From Deinococcus arboris (GTDB lineage Bacteria > Deinococcota > Deinococci > Deinococcales > Deinococcaceae): DNA of 7,336 nucleotides. The DNA is taken from positions 1 through 7,336 of the forward strand of contig NZ_WQLB01000064.1 of the NCBI RefSeq assembly GCF_009755355.1, in the 5' to 3' direction. Below are positions 1 through 6,971 of the stretch, piece after piece. The translations under genes were made by a program, and so were the position numbers. Numbering within the stretch: the stretch's first letter is position 1; each line of letters starts with the position of its first letter. Under the pieces are notes generated by a model that saw nothing but the letters and a program-made list of their open reading frames with translations, did not search any database and was not told the DNA's origin.

Positions 1-653
1 ATGCTGGTCGTCAGGGCGTCCTCGTACGCCTCGGTGTATCCCGCCCACTGGCTCCGGGCTGACAGGTCGTCTGGGTTGAACTTCCAGTGCTTGGTTGGAT
101 CATCCAGACGCGCTTGCAGCCGCTCTTTCTGTTCCTCTGGGCTAATGTGCAGGTAGAACTTCAGAATGCGGGTGCCGCTGTCAGTCAGCAGAGCCTCGAA
201 GTGGCGAATCTGCTTGAGACGGCGCTCGGCGGTCTGCTGATCTATCAGGCCACCGACGCGCGGCACCAGCACATCCTCATAGTGGCTGCGGTTAAAAATA
301 CAGACCAGACCATGCTGGGGCACCTGGGCATGGACCCGCCAGAGGAAGTCATGGCCGCGCTCGACCTCAGTGGGCACCTTAAAATTGGCGACCCGCACGC
401 CGTTGGGATTCATGGCTCCAAACACGTGCTTGACCGTGCCGTCTTTTCCGCCAGCGTCGCGGGCTTGCAGGACCACCAAAAGCGCCTGCTGCCCTTCAGC
501 AAACAGGCGCTCTTGCCAATCGGCCAGCTGGGGCAGCAGAGTCTCCGTTAACCGGCGCCCCTCGTCCTTGGACAGCCCGCCGTCGTCATCGGTGGCCCAG
601 TGCCGCAACTTCACCACTTTGCCGGGCCGCACGCGGTAGTCCTCAGGGTTCAT
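1..653 (-). CDS. ppk2: Polyphosphate kinase 2 family protein (partial, C-terminus beyond window)
   Basis: PPK2 enzymes move phosphate between inorganic polyphosphate and nucleotides in the cytoplasm. The first 217 residues are visible on the minus strand; the C-terminus lies beyond position 1. A Walker A-type loop ARDAGGKDG sits at residues 64-72, a Walker B-type stretch IFNRSHYEDVLV at 119-130, and the PPK2 lid signature with LDDPTKHWKF at 183-192, after HISPEEQKERL. The order and spacing match the one-domain PPK2 family (about 260-300 aa), so roughly 50 residues are probably missing. The sequence resembles the D. radiodurans PPK2, placed in class III (uses both NMP and NDP); that class assignment is from memory. 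The ATG overlaps the upstream gene's stop codon as ATGA, so the two are probably translationally coupled. No strong ribosome-binding site is seen. Confidence 0.93.
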   Translation of the reverse strand, partial: MNPEDYRVRPGKVVKLRHWATDDDGGLSKDEGRRLTETLLPQLADWQERLFAEGQQALLVVLQARDAGGKDGTVKHVFGAMNPNGVRVANFKVPTEVERGHDFLWRVHAQVPQHGLVCIFNRSHYEDVLVPRVGGLIDQQTAERRLKQIRHFEALLTDSGTRILKFYLHISPEEQKERLQARLDDPTKHWKFNPDDLSARSQWAGYTEAYEDALTTS

Positions 654-1984
654 GCCCCGGAGGGTAGCACCCCGTCCGGTGCGGTCAGCTTGAGGGCACG
701 TTCAGCGATTTCCTCCCATTCGGCGGCGGTTTGCCGGCCTGCATCGAATTCGGCAGACAGCTGGGCGTGCAGTGCGCGCAGGCCGGCATGCTCTTTGGGT
801 AACTCGGTGCCCGTGTGCGCCTTAATCAGGAAAATCAGGCCAGCCAGGCCACTGTCTTTGGTCAGGCTGAGCTCCAGCGGTCGGCCCAGCAGCGCCGGGA
901 CGTTAAACGGCGCGTACATCGGCCAGAACTTATTAAGGCCGTCGGCATGAATCCCGGCGCGGGTGCGGTGGGCGTCGCGGCCATACAGAGGGTATTTGGC
1001 GGGGACGCCCTGCCCCAGCTCTTCATAGAGACTGTTCAGCTCGTTCAGAACCGTGAAGTCGGCGCCGCTGCTCAGGCCCAGGCCCATCAGGTGCAGCAGC
1101 ACGCCTTCGAGCGGCGCATTGCCAGTGCGCTCGCCTTTGCCCAGTAAGGTGCCGTTGATGGCGGCGCACCCGGCCATGACAGCTGAGAGGCTGTTCGCCA
1201 CGACCAGATGTGTGTCGTTGTGGGGATGAAACTCCAGTAACTCGCCGGGCACGCCGGCCGCTTGCAGGTCGCGCATGAGGCGGGGCACGCTGCGCGGCCA
1301 GGCGACGCCGTCAAGGGGCAGGCCCACCCCCATCGTGTCGCAGACCCGGATGCGGGGCGCCTGCGCAGCAGGATAGGCGGCCGCCAGGGTCTGCACCGCC
1401 TCGACAAAGGGCAGAATAAATTCACGCGGAGCGCGGGTGGCGTCTTCCAGGTGAAGCCGGGGCCGTAAGCCAACGTCCAGCACGGCCTGCACGGCGTCCA
1501 GATAGGTGCGCGCCGCCTGCGCCCGCCCACCCGGCGTGAACTTGTAAAAGGTGTGATAGTCGCTGGCGCTGGCCAGCATGCCGGTTTCCCGGACCCCCAG
1601 GCCGGCCACCAGCGCCGCGTCGCTGCGGGTGGCCCGAATCCAGGTGGTGGGCTCGACCGGGTGACCGCCGTGCCAGCGCTCTAGGGCGCCTTCCAGCATG
1701 GCGCGGTCAGCAGGGCGATACACAAAAAACTCGGCCTGCCGCAGGGCACCGCTTTGACCGGAGAAGCGGCCCATCAGGTCGTAGATGGCCAGGCCAGTCT
1801 CGACGGTCAGGGGCAAGCCGCCCTGTTGCCCGTCCCGGTGGGTGGTTTCGGTGGTCCAGGCCTGCGCAGGCAGCGAGGCCGGCCGCTCATTCGGTGCCCA
1901 CACCACCTGCGGAAAAGCGTCTTCGGGAAAGGCGGCAGGAAAGAGGTCGGGGGCCGTCACATCCTGAACAGGCGTGTGGGTCAT
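650..1984 (-). CDS. DRE-TIM metallolyase, Re-citrate synthase-like (isopropylmalate/homocitrate synthase superfamily)
   Basis: A 444-residue enzyme predicted to condense an acyl-CoA with a 2-oxo acid, using a divalent metal. Visible motifs are the catalytic THRDGQQ (48-54, Arg50 and metal ligand Asp51), HLEDATR (178-184), CDTMG (215-219), the metal-binding HPHND (253-257), GERTGN (284-289) and RAGIHADG (342-349). The last two, plus SGLAG (378-382), resemble clostridial Re-citrate synthase more than LeuA or homocitrate synthase as I recall them. The length is close to Re-citrate synthase (about 450 aa), and the LeuA regulatory domain is absent. The reading frame is open back to 2371, but that part lies antisense inside the citrate synthase gene. 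The ATG at 1984 sits 6 bp after a -10 box and is preferred. The stop overlaps the ppk2 start. Substrate is not certain; citramalate, homocitrate or isopropylmalate synthesis remain alternatives. Confidence 0.85.
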   Translation of the reverse strand: MTHTPVQDVTAPDLFPAAFPEDAFPQVVWAPNERPASLPAQAWTTETTHRDGQQGGLPLTVETGLAIYDLMGRFSGQSGALRQAEFFVYRPADRAMLEGALERWHGGHPVEPTTWIRATRSDAALVAGLGVRETGMLASASDYHTFYKFTPGGRAQAARTYLDAVQAVLDVGLRPRLHLEDATRAPREFILPFVEAVQTLAAAYPAAQAPRIRVCDTMGVGLPLDGVAWPRSVPRLMRDLQAAGVPGELLEFHPHNDTHLVVANSLSAVMAGCAAINGTLLGKGERTGNAPLEGVLLHLMGLGLSSGADFTVLNELNSLYEELGQGVPAKYPLYGRDAHRTRAGIHADGLNKFWPMYAPFNVPALLGRPLELSLTKDSGLAGLIFLIKAHTGTELPKEHAGLRALHAQLSAEFDAGRQTAAEWEEIAERALKLTAPDGVLPSGA

Positions 1985-1990
1985 AGCTGC

Positions 1991-2019
1991 ACGGTAGGCC
2001 GGGGCCGATGTGTCGTCAA
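1991..2019 (-). promoter_or_regulatory. Predicted leaderless promoter of the DRE-TIM gene
   Basis: Read on the minus strand, TTGACG (2019-2014) is followed after exactly 17 bp by TACCGT (1996-1991), and then after 6 bp by the ATG at 1984. The -35 matches TTGACA at five of six positions and the -10 fits TANNNT. Transcription would begin at or next to the A of ATG, giving a leaderless mRNA. The absence of a Shine-Dalgarno sequence fits this. Confidence 0.75.
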
Positions 2020-2038
2020 TCTTGATTGAGGAATCAAT
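2016..2038. promoter_or_regulatory. Candidate operator: three alternating TCAAT/ATTGA half-sites
   Basis: TCAAT (2016-2020), ATTGA (2025-2029) and TCAAT (2034-2038) are separated by exactly 4 bp each, so half-sites repeat every 9 bp in alternating orientation. They create two overlapping perfect dyads: TCAATC-TT-GATTGA (2016-2029) and TTGATT-GAGG-AATCAA (2022-2037). The first half-site overlaps the -35 of the leftward gene and the last ends 2 bp before the -10 of the rightward gene, so a bound protein could affect both. The block is AT-rich within a GC-rich region. The natural candidate binder is the HTH-citrate synthase encoded alongside, which is inference. Confidence 0.55.
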
Positions 2039-2040
2039 GT

Positions 2041-2046
2041 TAGCCT
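2041..2046 (+). promoter_or_regulatory. Predicted -10 element of leaderless HTH-citrate synthase mRNA
   Basis: TAGCCT fits TANNNT and lies 6 bp before the GTG at 2053, the same geometry as the leftward promoter. No good -35 is found 16-18 bp upstream; the nearest TTGATT (2022-2027) is only 13 bp away. The promoter may therefore be weak or depend on an activator. Confidence 0.5.
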
Positions 2047-2052
2047 GAAGAG

Positions 2053-3258
2053 GTGTCGTCTCTGACCACCTCGCAGGCCTGCGCCGCCCTGGGCGTAAAA
2101 CCTGCCACCCTGTACGCCTATGTCTCGCGTGGCCTGATTCGCAGCGAGCCGGGACCGGCGGGCACCCGCGAGCGCCGCTATCACGCCGGTGATGTGCAGG
2201 CCCTGGCCGCCCGGCAGGCCACGCGCCGCGACCCCCAGACAGCGGTGCAGGACGCCCTCCAGGGCAGCCTGAACTGGGGCGCCCCTGTGCTGGACAGCGC
2301 CCTGACCGCGTTGACAGACGGCCACTTGCTGTACCGGGGCCACGACGCCCTGGTCCTGGCCGAGCGGGCAACCGTGGAGGAGGTGGCGGCCCTGCTCTGG
2401 ACTGGCGAGCAGGGTCAGCCTGCCCCCTTACCGCTGCGCGCCCGCCTGAACCTCAGCCGGCCTCAGCGGGGCGCCAGCGCCCTGGAAGCGCTGGGGCACG
2501 CCCTGACAGCCGCAGGCGCACACGACCCAGCGGCCCTGGACGCCCGGCCCGAGGCCAGGGTGCGCCACGCGGCCCGCACCCTGAACCTGCTATACGCCAC
2601 GGCCGAGCGGCAGGCGGGCGTGCCCCCGGCGCCTGATCTGCCGCTGCATGAGCGCCTGGCGCGTGCCTGGAGGGTGCCGGGCCACGCCGACCTGCTGCGC
2701 CGCGCCCTGGTGCTGCTGGCTGACCATGAACTGAATGTCAGTGCGTTTGCGGCGCGGGTGACGGCCAGCAGTGGGGCCAGCCTGCCGCACTGCACGCTGG
2801 CGGCGCTGTGCGCCTTACAGGGGCCACGGCATGGCCTGGCCAGTTTGCATGCCCACGACTTGCTGCAGGACACGCTGGCAGGAGGGGCCGGCGCCGCGCT
2901 GCGTCAGGCGGGGCGGCGCACGGGACACCTGCCCGGCTTTGGTCACCGCCTCTACCCAGAGGGAGACCCCCGCGCCGCCGCTCTGCTGGGGGCGCTGACG
3001 GCAGCGGCTCCGGAGGCGCCCGTCGTCCAGGCGGCACACGCCCTGCAAGCAGCGGCTCTGGCTGAAACGGGCGAACGCCCCAACGTGGACCTGGCGCTGG
3101 CCGCCCTGGCGCACCTGCTGGGGCGCCCGGCCGAGGATGCCGTGACCCTGTTCGCCCTGGCAAGGGCGGTGGGCTGGCTGGCCCACGCACTGGAAGCAGG
3201 TCAGAATGGTGGGCTGCTACGGCCCCGCGCCCGATATGTGGGACCGGTCCGGGTGTAG
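2053..3258 (+). CDS. Citrate synthase family protein with N-terminal MerR-like HTH domain
   Basis: The 401-residue protein has a MerR-like winged helix at about residues 4-55 (LTTSQACAALGV, TLYAYVSRGLI, wing RYHAGDVQAL) joined to a complete citrate synthase fold. Expected active-site elements are present: LADHELN with His224, QGPRHG with His260, GFGHRLY with His298 and PNVD with Asp346; the last three are the family's catalytic triad. RPRARYVG (389-396) carries the substrate-binding arginines. It should condense acetyl-CoA (or propionyl-CoA) with oxaloacetate, while the HTH implies DNA binding. HTH-containing citrate synthase family proteins exist in databases, but I know of no established role. 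GTG at 2053 is the only usable upstream start: an in-frame TAG lies at 2041-2043, and the protein has no internal methionine. It diverges from the Re-citrate synthase-like gene 68 bp away. It is unlikely to be the main housekeeping enzyme, which usually lacks an HTH. Confidence 0.9.
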   Translation: MSSLTTSQACAALGVKPATLYAYVSRGLIRSEPGPAGTRERRYHAGDVQALAARQATRRDPQTAVQDALQGSLNWGAPVLDSALTALTDGHLLYRGHDALVLAERATVEEVAALLWTGEQGQPAPLPLRARLNLSRPQRGASALEALGHALTAAGAHDPAALDARPEARVRHAARTLNLLYATAERQAGVPPAPDLPLHERLARAWRVPGHADLLRRALVLLADHELNVSAFAARVTASSGASLPHCTLAALCALQGPRHGLASLHAHDLLQDTLAGGAGAALRQAGRRTGHLPGFGHRLYPEGDPRAAALLGALTAAAPEAPVVQAAHALQAAALAETGERPNVDLALAALAHLLGRPAEDAVTLFALARAVGWLAHALEAGQNGGLLRPRARYVGPVRV

Positions 3259-3552
3259 TCCAAAGTCACCCTTTGTTGAGGGCCTTCTGGCCTGGGGTTT
3301 CCTCCGACCCGTACTCCTCCACCCTGCCGACACTGGTTTGAGGGGACGGCGAAGGCGATTCCTAGAGCTTCACCCTTCTGAATCCAGGCTGGGTCAATCA
3401 GTGTGCTGATCTCAAAGTTCAGAGAGTGGCCAAGGGGACTAGCTTCTTGCCCCCGTCGCTAAATGACACGCCCAGAACAAAGCCTTCTGAGTGCCGCAAC
3501 TCTACAAGTGCGTCCTTCGCACTTCCCCTTGGTCATCAGCATGACCAGTGTG
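3259..3552. other. Convergent intergenic region without a supported gene
   Basis: This stretch separates the ends of two convergent genes. It is less GC-rich than its flanks and holds no ORF with a recognisable product. Several small dyads occur: CAAAG/CTTTG at 3261-3275, GGCC-TTCT-GGCC at 3281-3292, ATCAG/CTGAT at 3397-3410, and two stronger hairpins at 3506-3547. CCAAGGGGA at 3430-3438 recurs inverted at 3524-3532, a 9-bp match too short to call a mobile element. Confidence 0.6.
3506..3547. terminator. Tandem hairpins, possible terminator for the convergent genes
   Basis: Two perfect stem-loops lie 5 nt apart: AAGTGCG (3506-3512), loop TCCTT, CGCACTT (3518-3524); then TGGTCAT (3530-3536), loop CAGC, ATGACCA (3541-3547). 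The second starts 5 bp beyond the stop codon of the leftward MFS gene. Neither is followed by a clear T-run on either strand, so classical Rho-independent termination is not demonstrated. They could instead protect the 3' end or assist Rho. Confidence 0.4.
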
Positions 3553-4743
3553 TTAGGCCGCCGTCTGTCTCTCTGGTGTGCTGGCCCGGATGAGTTGAAA
3601 GGCCGCGCCACCCAGCACCGCAATCAGGGCCGCGCCCGCCAGGGCCAGGCCCAGGGCTGCGCCCAGGCCGACTTCCTCGGCAATGAAACCGATGGCGGGT
3701 GGGCCCAGCAGAAAGCCGCCGTAGCCCAGGGTCGCCACCTGGGCAATCCCGCGCCCGGCCAGGGCGTGCCCGGCCACGCCGTACATCACCGGCACCACGT
3801 TGCTCAGGCCCAGACCCGAGAGTGCAAAGCCCACCGTGGCGAGCAGCGGCTCCCTGGCCAGCAGCGCCAGGGCCAGCCCGGCGGCGGTCAGGAGGGCGCC
3901 GCCGCGCACCGTGCGCTCATCGCCCAACCGGGTGCGCGCGCGGTCCCCGAACCAGCGGCCCAGCGTCATGGCCGCCACGAACGCGGCGTACCCGACGCCC
4001 GATTGTCCACCCGGCACGCTCAGCACGTCGCGGAAGTACAGCGCCGCCCAGTCGTAATTGGCGCCCTCAGCCAGCATGCCCAGAAAGCACAGGACGCCCA
4101 GCAGCGCGGCCGCCGCGCTGAGGGGGACCCGCCGGGGGGCCTGGGCACTTTGCGGGGCAGGCGCCTGGGTCTGGTCTGGCAGCAGAAAACGGCCCGCCAC
4201 CAGGCCCACCAGCGCCGTCACGCCCACCACCAGCCCAGCGTGCGTGGTGAGCGGCACGCGGCCCACCAGCAAGGTGCCCAGGCCCGCGCCCAGCAGACCC
4301 CCCAGGCTGAAATAGGCGTGCAGCCGGCTCATGATGGGCCGGGCCAGGCGCTGCTCCACTGTGACGCCCTGCGCGTTCATGGCCACGTCCATGCAGCCGT
4401 TGAGCGCGCCCAGCAGGGCCAGCGCCGCCACCAAGGCAAAGAGGTTGGGCGCTACAAAAGGCAGCAGCAGCGAGAGCATGCACGCCACCGTGACCACCCA
4501 GGTGACACGGTGACTGCCGTACCGGGCTGTCCAGCCGCCTGTAAAGGGCATGGTGCAGATGCTGCCAAGGCCCACCGCCAGCAGCGCCGTACCGATCTGC
4601 GCGGCACTGAGATTCAGGGCGTCGCGCACGCCGGGAATATTCACGCCCCAGGTGGCAAACAGAGCGCCGTTCACCATGAAGATGGCACTGACCGCGCGGC
4701 GGGCGGCCTCGGCGGCGGGCGGCGTGGAGCTGGGCTGGGTCAT
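3553..4743 (-). CDS. MFS transporter, YbjJ/fucose-permease-like
   Basis: A 396-residue inner-membrane permease with about 12 predicted hydrophobic segments in two halves. The central loop (about 188-207) is rich in Pro, Ala and Gln. Features shared with the YbjJ branch of the major facilitator superfamily are DVAMNAQGVTVEQR (119-132), RPIMSRLHAYFSLGG (135-149), EGANYDWAALYF (226-237) and GYAAFVAAMTLGRWFGD (251-267). The N-terminal half carries the GxNIPGVRD type sequence near 33-41. Length fits the family (about 400 aa). The substrate is unknown; the divergent LacI-type regulator and galE suggest a sugar or sugar derivative. GAGG lies 7 nt before the ATG, making this the one gene here with a plausible Shine-Dalgarno site. 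Transcription probably runs through the 22-bp LacI operator. Confidence 0.88.
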   Translation of the reverse strand: MTQPSSTPPAAEAARRAVSAIFMVNGALFATWGVNIPGVRDALNLSAAQIGTALLAVGLGSICTMPFTGGWTARYGSHRVTWVVTVACMLSLLLPFVAPNLFALVAALALLGALNGCMDVAMNAQGVTVEQRLARPIMSRLHAYFSLGGLLGAGLGTLLVGRVPLTTHAGLVVGVTALVGLVAGRFLLPDQTQAPAPQSAQAPRRVPLSAAAALLGVLCFLGMLAEGANYDWAALYFRDVLSVPGGQSGVGYAAFVAAMTLGRWFGDRARTRLGDERTVRGGALLTAAGLALALLAREPLLATVGFALSGLGLSNVVPVMYGVAGHALAGRGIAQVATLGYGGFLLGPPAIGFIAEEVGLGAALGLALAGAALIAVLGGAAFQLIRASTPERQTAA

Positions 4744-4755
4744 AGAGGAACCTCG

Positions 4756-4759
4756 GGAA
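4756..4759 (-). promoter_or_regulatory. Candidate ribosome-binding site of MFS gene
   Basis: On the minus strand CCCGAGG falls a short distance upstream of the ATG at 4743, with GAGG as the Shine-Dalgarno core; the position given is approximate to within several bases. It fits a leadered mRNA, in contrast to the leaderless starts elsewhere in the window. Confidence 0.35.
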
Positions 4760-4776
4760 CAGGCAGAAGCAAGAAG

Positions 4777-4798
4777 GTATCTGAAACGATTCAGATAC
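4777..4798. promoter_or_regulatory. LacI-family operator, 22-bp near-perfect palindrome
   Basis: Arms GTATCTGAA (4777-4785) and TTCAGATAC (4790-4798) are exact reverse complements around ACGA. The core TGAAACGATTCA has the central CG typical of LacI/PurR-family operators. It overlaps the expected start region of MFS transcription and the -35 region of lacI-galE. A repressor bound here could silence both, and the lacI-family gene would be autoregulated. The natural ligand is the adjacent LacI-family protein. Confidence 0.82.
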
Positions 4799-4800
4799 GT

Positions 4801-4830
4801 AGCCTATACGCTACCATGCCGTCATGTCAC
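4801..4830 (-). promoter_or_regulatory. Candidate MFS promoter
   Basis: On the minus strand GTGACA (4830-4825, five of six matches to TTGACA) is followed by TATAGG (4808-4803, 16 bp spacing) or TAGGCT (4806-4801, 18 bp spacing). Transcription would start inside the 22-bp operator, which suits steric repression. The -35 lies over the start of the divergent lacI-family gene. Confidence 0.4.
4812..4817 (+). promoter_or_regulatory. Predicted -10 element of leaderless lacI-galE mRNA
   Basis: TACCAT fits TANNNT and lies 6 bp before the ATG at 4824. A weak -35, TTCAGA (4790-4795), sits 16 bp upstream inside the right arm of the operator. The geometry supports the start at 4824 over the internal ATG at 4875. 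Confidence 0.55.
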
Positions 4831-5939
4831 CCGCCAAGCCTGCGGCCTCTGTTCCCCGGCCCTCTGCCGGCCGCATGACCCTGCGGGACGTGGCGCGGGC
4901 TCTTGGGGTCAGCGTGGCGACCGTCAGTAACGCCTACAACCGCCCCGACCAGCTCAGCGCCGAGCTGCGCAGCCGCATCCTGAATGAGGCGCAGACGCTG
5001 GGCTACCGCGGCCCCGACCCGCTGGCCCGCAGCCTGCGCCGGGGCCGCACCGGTGTCCTGGGCGTGGTGTATGACGCCCCACTGGATTACGCCTTTGCCG
5101 ACCCGGCGGCCGCGCTGTTTCTGGGCAGCGTGGCGCGGGCCGTTCAGGGTGAGGCCCTGAATGCCCTGCTGCTGGCCAGTCCCCACGAGCCGGACGCCGA
5201 CCCGACCGGGCCGGTCTGCAGCGCCAGCGTGGACGGCTTTATCGTGTACTGCGCCGCCGAGGGGAGCCCGCTGCTGCGCGCCGTGCTGGGGCGGCAACTG
5301 CCCACCGTGTTGGTAGACCACGCCCCCCACCCGGCGGCCCTGGGTGTGGGAATTGACGACGCTGGGGGGGCGCACCAGGCCGCCGCGCATCTGCTGGCCC
5401 TGGGCCACCGCACCCTGGGGGTCATCTGCCTGGAACTGGCGCCGGCCCGCGCCGCTGGCCCAGTGGCCCCTGAGCGGGAGGCCCGCATCAGCTACCACCC
5501 CACCGCCGCGCGGCTGTCGGGCTACCGCGCCGCCGTGTCGGCGGTGCCGGGTGCAAGCCTCTGGCCCACCGAGACCTTGCAGAACACGCCAGAAGAAGGC
5601 GAGGCCCGCGCCCTGGACCTGCTGCGCGCCCACCCGGAGGTGACGGCGCTGCTGTGCATGAGCGACGTGCTGGCCCAGGGCGCCCTGCGCGCCGCACAGA
5701 CCCTGGGCCGCCGCGTGCCCGAAGACTTGAGCGTGATTGGCTACGACGACCTGCCCAGCAGTCCGGCCCTGAACCTGACCACCGTGTGGCAGCCCACCGC
5801 CGACAAGGGCCGGGCGGCGGGCGAGGCCATGCTGGCGCTGCTGCGCGGCGAGGCCGCTCAGGGACTGACCCTGCCCACCCGCCTAGTGGTGCGCGGCACC
5901 ACGGCGGTGCCTGCCGAGGCGGCGGCTGCATTACCCTGA
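4824..5939 (+). CDS. LacI-family transcriptional regulator
   Basis: A 371-residue repressor-type protein. The N-terminal helix-turn-helix is TLRDVARALGVSVATVSNAY (19-38), followed by the hinge region with DPLARSLRRGRTG (65-77), then the two-lobed periplasmic-binding-like domain. Recognisable parts include SVDGFIVY (135-142), GVGIDDAGGAHQAAAHLLALGHR (174-196, split by family norms), CMSDVLAQGAL (278-288) and VIGYDDLPSSPALNLTTV (304-321). The start at 4824 adds about 17 residues before the usual MTLRDVA beginning; it is preferred because a -10 lies 6 bp upstream, whereas the ATG at 4875 has no signal. The effector is unknown. It probably binds the palindrome at 4777-4798 and controls the divergent permease and its own transcript with galE, which starts 6 bp after its stop. 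Confidence 0.93.
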   Translation: MSPAKPAASVPRPSAGRMTLRDVARALGVSVATVSNAYNRPDQLSAELRSRILNEAQTLGYRGPDPLARSLRRGRTGVLGVVYDAPLDYAFADPAAALFLGSVARAVQGEALNALLLASPHEPDADPTGPVCSASVDGFIVYCAAEGSPLLRAVLGRQLPTVLVDHAPHPAALGVGIDDAGGAHQAAAHLLALGHRTLGVICLELAPARAAGPVAPEREARISYHPTAARLSGYRAAVSAVPGASLWPTETLQNTPEEGEARALDLLRAHPEVTALLCMSDVLAQGALRAAQTLGRRVPEDLSVIGYDDLPSSPALNLTTVWQPTADKGRAAGEAMLALLRGEAAQGLTLPTRLVVRGTTAVPAEAAAALP

Positions 5940-5945
5940 ACCTCA

Positions 5946-6932
<987 letters not shown>

Positions 6933-6938
<6 letters not shown>

Positions 6939-6947
6939 GACTCATTT
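6933..6947. repeat. 15-bp palindrome over the galE stop codon
   Basis: AAATGAG (6933-6939), a central A, and CTCATTT (6941-6947) form an exact dyad that includes the galE TGA. As RNA it can form a 6-bp AT-rich stem with a 3-nt loop and has no T-run after it, so it is a poor terminator. It might be an operator for the following gene. Confidence 0.4.
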
Positions 6948-6971
6948 CCTGCCAAGCAAGGGTGTCAGAAC

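Noticed and set aside
87..551. Plus-strand open frame opposite ppk2
   Set aside because: The minus strand encodes clear PPK2 motifs; the plus frame has no recognisable domain or start signal.
1985..2052. Deinococcus radiation/desiccation response motif
   Set aside because: The dyads here do not resemble the 17-bp RDRM consensus as I know it, and none was seen upstream of the other genes.
1985..2371. 129-codon upstream extension of the DRE-TIM reading frame
   Set aside because: It lies antisense within the HTH-citrate synthase gene, is rich in Arg, Pro and Gly like GC-rich shadow frames, has no family match, and the internal ATG at 1984 has a textbook promoter.
3241..3250. Palindrome GGACCGGTCC near the end of the citrate synthase gene
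   Set aside because: It is inside coding sequence, has no loop for a terminator hairpin and no T-run.
3259..3455. Possible gene remnant on the minus strand (a stretch reading NFEISTLIDPAWIQKGEA)
   Set aside because: The frame is open for several dozen codons but has no start signal or recognisable family, and it runs into the shadow frame of the citrate synthase gene.
3430..3532. 9-bp inverted repeat CCAAGGGGA flanking about 85 bp, considered as a miniature mobile element
   Set aside because: The match does not extend, no flanking target duplication is seen, and 9 bp can arise by chance.
3463..4878. 471-codon plus-strand open frame opposite the MFS gene
   Set aside because: Its translation is dominated by Gln, His, Arg and Gly without domains, while the minus strand gives a membrane transporter with family motifs.
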